Assembly (NCBI GenBank): GCA_016201735.1
Contig: JACQCH010000012.1
Coordinates: forward strand, 1-39,700
Length of the DNA: 39,700 nucleotides
Direction: 5' to 3'
From: Candidatus Omnitrophota bacterium
GTDB taxonomy: Bacteria > Omnitrophota > Gorgyraeia > 1-14-0-20-64-10
The number at the start of each line of letters is the position of its first letter. Position 1 is the first letter of the stretch. Of this stretch, positions 9,716-17,726 are shown piece after piece. Made by a program: the position numbers and the translations under genes. The notes below the pieces were generated by a model. That model saw nothing but the letters and a program-made list of their open reading frames with translations, did not search any database and was not told the origin of the DNA.

Positions 9716-10279
9716 GTGAGTCTTGCAAACAAGCTATCCCTTTTCCGGATCCTGTTGGTGCCGGCGTTTGTCGTGTCCCTGCTTTACTACCGGCCGGGAG
9801 AGCTGGAGTTCCTTCGGTACCTGGCGGTAGCGATCTTTTCTCTCGGGGTGGTGACCGACGCTGTGGACGGCTACGTCGCCCGGGCGGAGCATCAGGCGAC
9901 CCGGCTGGGGGCGATCCTGGATCCGGCGGCGGATAAGCTGCTGCTGGTCACCGCCTTCTTGTCCTTGAGTCTGATCAACACCCTCCCTCCTGTCTATCGG
10001 CTGCCGGCGTGGGTTCCGATCCTGGTGTTAAGCCGGGATCTGATCATTGTGTTGGGCTGGCTTCTCATCGTTCTGGTGACCGGGGATCTGCAGGCGATGC
10101 CCTCCCGCCTGGGAAAGGCCACCACCCTCTTCCAGATGCTTGCGATCATCGGTGTTCTCATCCTGGGTTTTCCCACCGCAAAATTTATCCTCTGGATCGC
10201 GATGGCGTTAACCGTTCTCTCTGGGATAGGGTATATGCGCCGGGGGAACCGCCTTCTTAACTTCCCCGGTCCTCGATAG
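9716..10279 (+). CDS. pgsA: CDP-diacylglycerol-glycerol-3-phosphate 3-phosphatidyltransferase
   Basis: NKLSLFRILLVPAFV; CDP-alcohol phosphatidyltransferase motif DAVDGYVAR...TRLGAILDPAADKLL. Confidence 0.92.
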   Translation: MSLANKLSLFRILLVPAFVVSLLYYRPGELEFLRYLAVAIFSLGVVTDAVDGYVARAEHQATRLGAILDPAADKLLLVTAFLSLSLINTLPPVYRLPAWVPILVLSRDLIIVLGWLLIVLVTGDLQAMPSRLGKATTLFQMLAIIGVLILGFPTAKFILWIAMALTVLSGIGYMRRGNRLLNFPGPR

Positions 10280-10293
10280 ACTCCGGTCTCTCC

Positions 10294-11661
10294 ATGGACT
10301 CTCCAACGCTTCCTGTGGTTGCCATCATCGGCCGGCCCAACGTGGGCAAATCAGCCCTCTTTAACCGGCTGATCAAAAAGCGTCAGGCCTTGGTGGACGC
10401 GACCCCGGGGGTGACGCGGGACCGTCTTTATGGGGACCTGGATTGGAGAGGAGTTCGCCTGCGGCTGGTCGATACCGGCGGGCTGCAATTTGCCCAGGGT
10501 GATCGGATGGGGAAGGCGATTCAGGTCCAGGTGACCAAGGCGATGGAGGAAGCGAGTCTGGCCCTGCTGGTCTGCGATGGAATTCAAGGGCCGGTTCCGT
10601 TGGATTCGCAGGTGGTTTCCTGGGCGCGCCGTTGGGGAAAGCCGATCCTTTTGGCGGTAAATAAGGTGGACACCTCCAAACATTCCGAGGCGGCCTGGGA
10701 ATTCTCCAGCTTAGGGCTGGGCACTCCCTATCCGATTTCCAGTCTCCACGGTCGGGGAATTGGGGATCTGCTGGATGCGGTTGTGGAGCGGTTGAAGAAG
10801 AAGGTGTCAGCCCCCCCATCGGAAACCGGAAGCGAGGATGCGGTGACTGGCGCACCTCTGCGGGTGGCGATCGTCGGCCGGCCGAACGTCGGGAAATCTT
10901 CCTTCTTGAACCGGCTCCTCAACGAGGAGCGGGTGATCGTTGATGAAACTCCGGGGACCACCCGGGACCCGATCGAGGCGACGCTGATGTACCGCGACAA
11001 AACCTACTGCCTCATTGACACGGCGGGGATGCGGGCCCGCAGCCGGCTCAAAACCAAACTCGAGGCCGTCGCCAAGATCAAGGCCATCGACGTCATTCAG
11101 CGGGCCGATGTTTGTTTGGGAATGCTTGAAGGACCGGTGGGGATCGTCCTAGACGACTTGAAGCTGCTGGATGAAGTGAGCCAGGCCGGCAAGCCCCTCT
11201 GCCTCGTGGTGAACAAATGGGACCTGGTTTCCGGCCCGGCCGATCCCGCTCGGGCGGCCGCGGCCATCGCCAAGCGGGCCCCGTTTCTTCGATTCGCTCC
11301 GGTGATCTGCACCTCGGCCAAGACCGGATTGAATGTGCTTCAAGCGCTGGAACGGGTGACCAAGCTCGTCGAGCAGGGGTCGACCCGAATCACCGGGGCC
11401 GAGGGGCGTCGGCTTCTGACGATCCTGCAGGAAGACCCCCGAACTCCTGTAGCGTTGCGCCACGCCCACTTCATCCGGCTGGCTCAGGTGGGAATCTTGC
11501 CGCCTACTTTTCACCTGTTACTCAGATCCCGGGCCGGTTTCAGGGATTCCGATCTTGCCTACCTGGAGGGGGTTATCCGGCGGGAATTTGGGTTTGCGGA
11601 GATTCCGATTCGTCTGCATTTGATTGCTATGGAAAAGAGGCCCCGGGGGGCGCGGCGATGA
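10294..11661 (+). CDS. der: GTPase Der (EngA), two tandem G domains
   Basis: Two GRPNVGKS motifs, DTGG/DTAG, two NK(V/W)D motifs. Confidence 0.97.
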   Translation: MDSPTLPVVAIIGRPNVGKSALFNRLIKKRQALVDATPGVTRDRLYGDLDWRGVRLRLVDTGGLQFAQGDRMGKAIQVQVTKAMEEASLALLVCDGIQGPVPLDSQVVSWARRWGKPILLAVNKVDTSKHSEAAWEFSSLGLGTPYPISSLHGRGIGDLLDAVVERLKKKVSAPPSETGSEDAVTGAPLRVAIVGRPNVGKSSFLNRLLNEERVIVDETPGTTRDPIEATLMYRDKTYCLIDTAGMRARSRLKTKLEAVAKIKAIDVIQRADVCLGMLEGPVGIVLDDLKLLDEVSQAGKPLCLVVNKWDLVSGPADPARAAAAIAKRAPFLRFAPVICTSAKTGLNVLQALERVTKLVEQGSTRITGAEGRRLLTILQEDPRTPVALRHAHFIRLAQVGILPPTFHLLLRSRAGFRDSDLAYLEGVIRREFGFAEIPIRLHLIAMEKRPRGARR

Positions 11662-11688
11662 CCCCACCACCTCGGGAGGTGGTGGGGT
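11661..11688. promoter_or_regulatory. Perfect 12-bp hairpin linking der stop and plsY start
   Basis: accccaccacct-cggg-aggtggtggggt; der TGA 11659-11661, plsY ATG 11690; SD-like GGAGGTGG 11675-11682 overlaps loop and 3' arm. Confidence 0.8.
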
Positions 11689-11689
11689 G

Positions 11690-12256
11690 ATGCGCCTTGC
11701 GCTGATTTGCGCGGCGTACCTGTTGGGATCCATCCCGACCGGAGTTCTCGTCGGGAAATTGAAAGGGATTGACGTCCGCAAGCGGGGCAGCGGCAACGTC
11801 GGGGCCACCAACGTCGCCCGCGTCGTCGGAAAACTGCCGGGCCTGCTGGTGTTGATCGTGGATGTCGCCAAGGGATGGATCCCGGCGGCCCTTCTTCCTG
11901 CCGGGCCCTCTTTAAAGATCCTGCTCGGCATGGCGGCGGTGGCCGGCCACATCTGGAACCCCTTTCTCCAATTCCAGGGAGGCAAAGGGGTGGCCACCGC
12001 CTTGGGGGTTCTCTGGGGGCTGGATCCTCGAGTCGCGTTGGGGAGCGCTGCCGTTTGGATCGCCGCGGCGTTGGCGACCCGCTACGTTTCAGTGGCTTCT
12101 TCCGCCGCGGCCTTGGCGGCTCCGTTCCTGATGGCGCTTCTGGGACTGCCCACTCCTTGGATTCTGGGAGGGATTGTCGTCAGTCTCGCCATCATCGCCC
12201 GGCATCGGCCGAATTTCCTCCGGCTGCTCCACGGGGAAGAACATAAGATATGGTAA
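11690..12256 (+). CDS. plsY: Glycerol-3-phosphate acyltransferase PlsY
   Basis: AYLLGSIPTG, RKRGSGNVGATNV, FQGGKGVAT, RHRPN. Confidence 0.95.
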   Translation: MRLALICAAYLLGSIPTGVLVGKLKGIDVRKRGSGNVGATNVARVVGKLPGLLVLIVDVAKGWIPAALLPAGPSLKILLGMAAVAGHIWNPFLQFQGGKGVATALGVLWGLDPRVALGSAAVWIAAALATRYVSVASSAAALAAPFLMALLGLPTPWILGGIVVSLAIIARHRPNFLRLLHGEEHKIW

Positions 12257-12267
12257 ACTGACCTCTC

Positions 12268-13260
12268 ATGGCGAGCCGGGTCACGGTTCTGGGAGACGGG
12301 GGATGGGGGACCTGCCTGGCGGTCCTCTTGGCGAATCAGGGCCATTCGGTGACGCTTTGGGGCGCTTTCCCGGATTACGTCGCCCAAGTCCAGAAGAGCC
12401 GTGAGAATATGAAATTTCTGCCGGGGGTTCAGATTCCTCCTTCAGTTCGTCTGACCGGGAATTTTCAGGAGGCATTCGATGCCCCGGATTGGATTTTGGT
12501 GGCGGTCCCTTCCCGATATTTGCGCCAGGTGCTCGAGAAGTCTCGGGAAGCTCCTTGGAAAAAGACCCCGGTGGTCAGCGTCGTCAAAGGAATCGATCCG
12601 GAGAGTTTGCTCCGGATGTCGGAGCTGATCCGAAGCGCCGTGCCGGTCCAGCGGCTGGCGGTTCTCTCCGGTCCCTCGATCTCCTTTGAGGTGGCTCGGG
12701 GAATTCCGACGACCGTGGTGGCCGCCTCCGACGACGCCGCGTTGGCCAAACAAGTCCAGGTCCTGTTCACCACGGAGCGGTTCCGGGTCTACACCTCGAC
12801 CGACGTCGTCGGTGTGGAGCTGGGCGGAAGCTTAAAGAACGTGATCGCCATCGCCTGCGGGGCGTCGGATGGGCTCGGGTTTGGCTCCAACACTAAGGCG
12901 GCGCTGGTCACCCGGGGGCTGGTGGAGATGGCCCGGCTGGGTGTCGCGATGGGGGCGAAGCCCGAAACATTCTCTGGTTTGAGCGGACTCGGAGATCTGA
13001 TCACCACCTGTTTTTCATCCCACAGCCGGAACCGGGGAGTCGGCGAGCAGTTGGGCAAAGGGATCCCGATCGGCAAGGTGACCCAAGGAATGGAACAGGT
13101 GGCCGAAGGAATCACGACGGCCAAGTCGGCCTTCGCCTTGAGCCAGAAGCACCGGGTTGAGATGCCGATCACCTCGGCCGTCCATCAGGTACTGTACGAG
13201 GGAAAATCCCCGAAAGAGGCGGTCCGGAATCTCATGCTCCGGGACCCCAAACCGGAATAA
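12268..13260 (+). CDS. gpsA: Glycerol-3-phosphate dehydrogenase [NAD(P)+]
   Basis: VLGDGGWGTCLA, VLSGPS, ELGGSLKNVIAIACG, GLSGLGDLITTC. Confidence 0.96.
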   Translation: MASRVTVLGDGGWGTCLAVLLANQGHSVTLWGAFPDYVAQVQKSRENMKFLPGVQIPPSVRLTGNFQEAFDAPDWILVAVPSRYLRQVLEKSREAPWKKTPVVSVVKGIDPESLLRMSELIRSAVPVQRLAVLSGPSISFEVARGIPTTVVAASDDAALAKQVQVLFTTERFRVYTSTDVVGVELGGSLKNVIAIACGASDGLGFGSNTKAALVTRGLVEMARLGVAMGAKPETFSGLSGLGDLITTCFSSHSRNRGVGEQLGKGIPIGKVTQGMEQVAEGITTAKSAFALSQKHRVEMPITSAVHQVLYEGKSPKEAVRNLMLRDPKPE

Positions 13261-13277
13261 GGGATCAATTTTCCGCG

Positions 13278-13307
13278 ATGCATAAAATAATGTGATATAT
13301 TATGCAT
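13278..13307. promoter_or_regulatory. Palindromic operator-like site upstream of vapBC-type operon
   Basis: atgcataa(N14)ttatgcat with TATATT/TATTAT-like -10; directly precedes RBS aggaggtgg and ATG 13322. Confidence 0.55.
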
Positions 13308-13321
13308 AGGAGGTGGATGAT

Positions 13322-13522
13322 ATGAGGACGACATTAGATTTAGACGGGCGATTACTTAAGGAAGCCATGGTTCGTGCTAAGACGCACACGAAGACGGAGA
13401 CCGTGGAACAGGGTCTCCGAGAACTGATCCGAGCGACGCAACGGCAACGGCTCCTGACCATGAGGGGCAGCGGTTATGGGATGAGTCTGCGGACGTTCCT
13501 GCGCCATCGTTCGGATGAGTGA
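13322..13522 (+). CDS. VapB-type antitoxin
   Basis: MRTTLDLDGRLLKEAMVRAKTHTKTETVEQGLRELIR (ribbon-helix-helix-like); overlaps PIN gene by 8 nt. Confidence 0.85.
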   Translation: MRTTLDLDGRLLKEAMVRAKTHTKTETVEQGLRELIRATQRQRLLTMRGSGYGMSLRTFLRHRSDE

Positions 13523-13913
13523 ACGGCTTGTCCTGGTTGATTCTTCCGTCTGGATCACCCATCTGCTCGGCCGCGGCGGAACTTATGCGCATACCATAAG
13601 GGATTTGCTTCTCGGCAACAGGGTAGCCATCAATGCGGTCATTCGTTTGGAGCTGCTCACCGGGGCCCGGGATGAAACACAATACGCGGAATTGGAAGGC
13701 ACACTGGACGGGCTTCATTTTCTTGAGCTAACGGCTGCTGTTTGGAGAAGGGCGGAACGTCTACGGTTTCAATTGAGACGGCAGGGAGCTATGGTTCCTT
13801 TGCCCGACGCGGTCATCGCTTGTTGCGCTCTCATCTACAATTGCGAATTGTTGCATGCCGATCGTCATTTCGACCGGATCGCTCATGCGACAGCATTGAA
13901 GATTCATCGGTGA
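13515..13913 (+). CDS. VapC-type PIN-domain ribonuclease toxin
   Basis: LVDSSVWITHL, acidic residues (LELL, PDAVIACCAL, HADRHFDRIA). Confidence 0.9.
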   Translation: MSERLVLVDSSVWITHLLGRGGTYAHTIRDLLLGNRVAINAVIRLELLTGARDETQYAELEGTLDGLHFLELTAAVWRRAERLRFQLRRQGAMVPLPDAVIACCALIYNCELLHADRHFDRIAHATALKIHR

Positions 13914-13967
13914 AGAAAGAAATGCCTTGGGGCGATTACGAGCCGAACATCCCCAAAGGGAAGGACA

Positions 13968-14096
13968 ATGGCCATCTCCTATTGCTATGAGGATACCGAT
14001 GGTAAGCTTTGGATCACCAACGAGGAATACGCCAGCCAGGTTAATTTTTGTCCGTATTGCGGGTATACGGCGAAGGTAGAGGTAAAGGAGAAGTGA
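13968..14096 (+). CDS. Small 42-aa protein with CPYCG knuckle
   Basis: MAISYCYEDTDGKLWITNEEYASQVNFCPYCGYTAKVEVKEK; below ORF-track cutoff; stop overlaps next start as GTGA. Confidence 0.5.
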   Translation: MAISYCYEDTDGKLWITNEEYASQVNFCPYCGYTAKVEVKEK

Positions 14097-14575
14097 AACT
14101 GCGGCCGATGACCTGGGGACGGTGGGCGGAGCTTATTTTTGGGGCACTATTTCCAACGGTTGTCTTAGGCCCAACGGCCGCGCTCGGCATGTTTTTCCTG
14201 GTCTCCGCGCTCTATACCGTGGTGATGAGCATTCTGCTGGGTCATCAGGCTTTACAAGCGCTCACCTGGGCACAGAATGTGTTTGGACTCGTATGGCTAA
14301 GCGTCCCTGGTATGGGAGGGATCATTTCGCTATGGTTGGTGGTTCTTTTTGGCCCGGAGCAAATACACCGACATCCAATCCTACGTCGATTTGTCATCTC
14401 CACAATCGTCTTAGCAGAAATCGCAGCGCTGCTTTTTCTGTTTGGGATAGGGACTTTTTTCAACAGTCCCCTTGCGAATCTTAAAACGACGTGGATCGCT
14501 GTCTTTATATTGATCAGTTCGATGGCGGTAGGGTTTCGGTACCTGCCGTCATTGCTTAGAGAAACCAGTAAGTGA
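14093..14575 (+). CDS. Predicted multi-pass membrane protein
   Basis: About four hydrophobic segments; GTG start overlaps preceding stop. Confidence 0.6.
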   Translation: MKLRPMTWGRWAELIFGALFPTVVLGPTAALGMFFLVSALYTVVMSILLGHQALQALTWAQNVFGLVWLSVPGMGGIISLWLVVLFGPEQIHRHPILRRFVISTIVLAEIAALLFLFGIGTFFNSPLANLKTTWIAVFILISSMAVGFRYLPSLLRETSK

Positions 14576-14582
14576 GTGTTAA

Positions 14583-14632
14583 CGGGGCGTGGCTCAGCTT
14601 GGCTAGAGCGCTTGCATGGGGTAGAAGTGGTC
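14583..14632 (+). pseudogene. tRNA-Pro(GGG) 5'-half duplicate (pseudo-tRNA / att remnant)
   Basis: 14583-14622 is identical over 40 nt to 16123-16162; then degenerates within the anticodon stem. Confidence 0.85.
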
Positions 14633-14673
14633 AAAGATGCAACACATTGTTTGAAAGACGGTTACAAAATCTC

Positions 14674-14695
14674 GGTGCGATTTTGGTGCGAAAAG
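14674..14695. repeat. Two direct repeats at 11-bp spacing (ggtgcgatttt ggtgcgaaaag)
   Basis: GGTGCGA at 14674 and 14685; candidate integrase arm-type sites. Confidence 0.55.
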
Positions 14696-14708
14696 TGAGG
14701 TGGGGGGT

Positions 14709-14999
14709 ATGGGACGAGATGATGTGATCAGACAATTAAAGGCCAATCTTAGCCGGCTTTCAGAATTTAGGATTAAATCGCTGGCGATCTTTGGCTCTGT
14801 GGCGCGAGACGAGGCAAAACCAGACAGCGACGTGGATATGCTGGTCGAATTTGATGGGCTGGCGACGTTCGATCGGTACATGGAGCTGAAACTGTTCCTG
14901 GAAGATTTGCTGGGTCGGCCAGTGGACTTGGTGACGCGTAAGGGGGTTCGTCCGGAACTCGCGCCCTACGTCGAACAAGAGGCGCGTCGTGTCGCGTGA
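14709..14999 (+). CDS. MntA-type minimal nucleotidyltransferase (antitoxin)
   Basis: [20 protein letters not shown] fits GSX10DXD exactly. Confidence 0.9.
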   Translation: MGRDDVIRQLKANLSRLSEFRIKSLAIFGSVARDEAKPDSDVDMLVEFDGLATFDRYMELKLFLEDLLGRPVDLVTRKGVRPELAPYVEQEARRVA

Positions 15000-15324
15000 G
15001 TTTCGCTTCTTTCTGGAGGATATGCAGAAATCCTGCGAGAAGGTAGTCCGATTTGCCCAGGGCTTGACCCGTGAGCAGTTCTTCGCGAAAGACGAGACTT
15101 TCGATGCGGTGATGCGGAACCTGGAGCTTATTGGAGAAGCTGCCAAGCATATTCCCGAGGAATTTCGCCAGCAGCACCCCGAAGTAGATTGGCGTAAGAT
15201 TGCCGGCTTTCGGGACATCGCGATTCATCACTATTTCGGTCTGGACACCGACATCCTCTGGGATCTTGTCACCGCGAAAGTCCCGGATCTTCTCGAAAAA
15301 TTGAAAGCTCTGTCTTCTAGATGA
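14989..15324 (+). CDS. HepT-type HEPN (DUF86) toxin
   Basis: RDIAIHHYF = RX4HXY motif; [16 protein letters not shown]; overlaps upstream gene by 11 nt. Confidence 0.9.
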   Translation: MSREFRFFLEDMQKSCEKVVRFAQGLTREQFFAKDETFDAVMRNLELIGEAAKHIPEEFRQQHPEVDWRKIAGFRDIAIHHYFGLDTDILWDLVTAKVPDLLEKLKALSSR

Positions 15325-15983
15325 AACAGGATTTCCTGGATTCGGTTAAGGAGATCATAGATTATCTGCTTCCTGAGCTGACGCCAGCGGAGATGTCTCT
15401 GTACTTTTACTTGTTTAGACGCTCTTACCTTGAACATGGCGGAGGGGAGGTTCGTGTAGGGAAAAGAACCATAGCTGCTCGATATGGGAAAGGTATGAGA
15501 GGGCGCCAGACCAATTTTGGGCATATAACCAAACTTTTAGCGCAGCTCATCGAGAAGGGATGTATTCAATCTGGAGATACAAATAGAGAAGGTACGCTTT
15601 ACAACGTGCGTCTGCCGGAAGAAATCCCTTTAGTTGGGGAGAAGATCAGAAACCTTATGCCCCAACGGTCTCAGGATGATTACTTCTCCGATCCAAAGAA
15701 GCGAGCCGAGTTATTTGAAAGGGATAAATGGATATGCCAGTATTGTGGCGAAAAGGTTACAGCCAAGAATGCAACCCTCGATCACTATATTCCTCAATGT
15801 AAAGGGGGTACCGGAACAAAAGAGAATCTTAAGTTGTGCTGTCTGGTATGCAACGGTATCAAATCAGGGCGGACCTACGAAGAAGCCGCTCCTTTTATCT
15901 TGAAGAAGATCCAGCAACACAAAATTCAGCTTGCTTCGTCTAGTGCGGATCAGAGAGCTTTTCCCGACTCTGGAGTTGCATAA
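15321..15983 (+). CDS. Winged-helix-like N-terminal domain + HNH endonuclease C-terminal domain
   Basis: [38 protein letters not shown]...[10 protein letters not shown] (helix-turn-helix character); [54 protein letters not shown] (HNH); ATGA overlap with HepT. Confidence 0.85.
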   Translation: MKQDFLDSVKEIIDYLLPELTPAEMSLYFYLFRRSYLEHGGGEVRVGKRTIAARYGKGMRGRQTNFGHITKLLAQLIEKGCIQSGDTNREGTLYNVRLPEEIPLVGEKIRNLMPQRSQDDYFSDPKKRAELFERDKWICQYCGEKVTAKNATLDHYIPQCKGGTGTKENLKLCCLVCNGIKSGRTYEEAAPFILKKIQQHKIQLASSSADQRAFPDSGVA

Positions 15984-15985
15984 TT

Positions 15986-16029
15986 GGTGACATTTTAGTG
16001 CAGATTTGGTCGCCATAAGGTCGCCATTT
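15986..16029. repeat. Four degenerate 11-bp repeats (ggtgacatttt agtgcagattt ggtcgccataa ggtcgccattt)
   Basis: Direct reading; units start at 15986, 15997, 16008, 16019; candidate integrase arm-type sites. Confidence 0.6.
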
Positions 16030-16122
16030 TATGATGCTGGGCAGTGCTTGGAGGAGTTGGCTCTTGGGGGACAGTGTTGGAGTTCTCGTCGGATGATGGA
16101 TTTTCGTAAGTCGTTATGTCTG

Positions 16123-16200
16123 CGGGGCGTGGCTCAGCTTGGCTAGAGCGCTTGCATGGGGTGCAAGAGGTCCCGAGTTCAAATCTCGGCGCCCCGACCA
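16123..16200 (+). tRNA. tRNA-Pro (anticodon GGG), CCA encoded
   Basis: Acceptor CGGGGCG/CGCCCCG, D-stem GCTC/GAGC, anticodon stem CTTGC/GCAAG with loop ATGGGGT, T-stem CCGAG/CTCGG, loop TTCAAAT, ACCA. Confidence 0.95.
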
Positions 16201-16201
16201 T

Positions 16202-16250
16202 GTCCTCCTCCCGAAAGCGAAGATCTGATTCCCGCTTTCGTGGGAATGAC
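16202..16250. repeat. 49-bp two-hairpin dispersed repeat, copy A
   Basis: gtcctcctcccgaaagcgaagatctgattcccgctttcgtgggaatgac; 43/49 identical to 29678-29726. Confidence 0.85.
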
Positions 16251-16269
16251 ATATAGTAGATGGTGAACA

Positions 16270-17568
16270 ATGGACAAGGTTAACGTTGGATTGATCGGAC
16301 TGGGAACGGTGGGATCCGGGGTGGCGAAGATGCTGCTGACCCGGCGGGAATTCCTTGCCCGGCGGGCCGGGATTCCGCTCGCCCTGCGGCGGGTCTGCGT
16401 GCGGCACCCTCGGCGCAACCGCTCTGTCCACGTGGATGAGCGGCTGGTCACCGGCAACCCGAGAAACATCCTGCAGGATCCGGACATTCAAGTGGTGGTG
16501 GAGTTGGTCGGCGGGATCCATCCTGCGAAGGAGATCATCCTGGAAGCGATCAAGAACGGCAAGTCGGTGGTCACCGCGAACAAGGCCTTGCTCGCCCACC
16601 ATGGAGAGGAGCTGTTCCGGGCCGCTTCGAGGAAAGGGGTGGATTTTTATTTCGAGGCGAGCGTGGCCGCGGGAATCCCGATCATCAAGAGTTTGCGGGA
16701 GGCGTTGATCGGCAACGACATCGAGGTGCTCTACGGGATCTTGAATGGAACGACCAATTTCATCTTGACCGAGATGGCGCGGGGCGACGGCCGGTCGTTC
16801 CAGTCGGCGCTGAAGGAGGCGCAGGATCGGGGCTACGCGGAGCGGAACCCATCCCTCGACTTAAGGGGGATCGATTCGGCGCACAAGCTGGCCATCCTGG
16901 TTCTGCTGGCGTTCGGCAAGACGGTTCGGCCGGGACAGATTTACGCGGAGGGAATCCGGGAAATCACCGCCAACGACGTCCGGTACGCGCATGACTTCGG
17001 CTGCACGATCAAGCTGTTGGGAATCGCCAAGCGGGACGGGGAGGAGCTGGAGGTGCGGGTCCATCCGACGCTGCTGCCGAACAGCCACCCCCTTTCGAGC
17101 GTCAGCGGGGTGCACAATGCGGTCTCCGTGAAGGGAGATCTGGTCGGGGATCTGGTTCTCTACGGGCAGGGAGCCGGGCGCCTGCCGACGACAAGCGCTG
17201 TGATCGCCGACCTGGTGGATGTGGCGCGGAACCTGAAATACGGGTCGCCCCAGAGGGTTCCTCCTCCGCTGCCGGTCAAGCGGATCCGCCGACTGCGCCG
17301 GATCGGGGAAATCGAGGGGCGCTATTATTTCCGGTTCTCCTGCATCGACCGGCCCGGCGTTCTCTCCCGGATCGCCCGGATCCTGGGAGCGCACCGGATC
17401 TCGATCGCCAGCGTGCTTCAGAAGGACCGCCGACGGGAGCACATCGTTCCGGTCGTCATGATGACTCACGACGCCAAGGAGCGGGACGTTGAGGAGGCGC
17501 TGGCGGAGATTGACCGCCTGCCGGCCGTCCGCCGCAAGTCGGTGTCGATCCGAATGGAGCGGGGATGA
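16270..17568 (+). CDS. hom: Homoserine dehydrogenase with C-terminal ACT domain
   Basis: [51 protein letters not shown]-like [19 protein letters not shown]. Confidence 0.96.
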   Translation: MDKVNVGLIGLGTVGSGVAKMLLTRREFLARRAGIPLALRRVCVRHPRRNRSVHVDERLVTGNPRNILQDPDIQVVVELVGGIHPAKEIILEAIKNGKSVVTANKALLAHHGEELFRAASRKGVDFYFEASVAAGIPIIKSLREALIGNDIEVLYGILNGTTNFILTEMARGDGRSFQSALKEAQDRGYAERNPSLDLRGIDSAHKLAILVLLAFGKTVRPGQIYAEGIREITANDVRYAHDFGCTIKLLGIAKRDGEELEVRVHPTLLPNSHPLSSVSGVHNAVSVKGDLVGDLVLYGQGAGRLPTTSAVIADLVDVARNLKYGSPQRVPPPLPVKRIRRLRRIGEIEGRYYFRFSCIDRPGVLSRIARILGAHRISIASVLQKDRRREHIVPVVMMTHDAKERDVEEALAEIDRLPAVRRKSVSIRMERG

Positions 17569-17640
17569 AACGACGGCTCGGTGTACCTCGCCGTCGTTCG
17601 GAGGGGGAAACCCTGCGACGGTTTCCCCCTCCGGGCTCCT
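17569..17640. repeat. Tandem perfect hairpins between hom and thrC
   Basis: aacgacggc/gccgtcgtt then cggagggggaaacc/ggtttccccctccg (14-bp perfect arms). Confidence 0.7.
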
Positions 17641-17726
17641 CTATCCGGCAAAAGCGATCGGTCTCGTTGAGGGGAATTTCCCATCCCCCCCAACATACCC
17701 TCCCTTCCAGAGGAATCTGGCCGGGG

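Noticed and set aside
10294-11661. Internal duplication of GTPase domain
   Set aside because: Expected architecture of Der/EngA.
14583-16200. Split or trans-spliced tRNA
   Set aside because: The right copy is a complete canonical tRNA, so the left half is better explained as an att/pseudogene duplication.
15995-16270. Minus-strand ORF containing GAPRFELGTSCTPCKRSSQAEPRP
   Set aside because: Translation of the antisense of tRNA-Pro(GGG), a familiar spurious peptide; same for 14245..14634.
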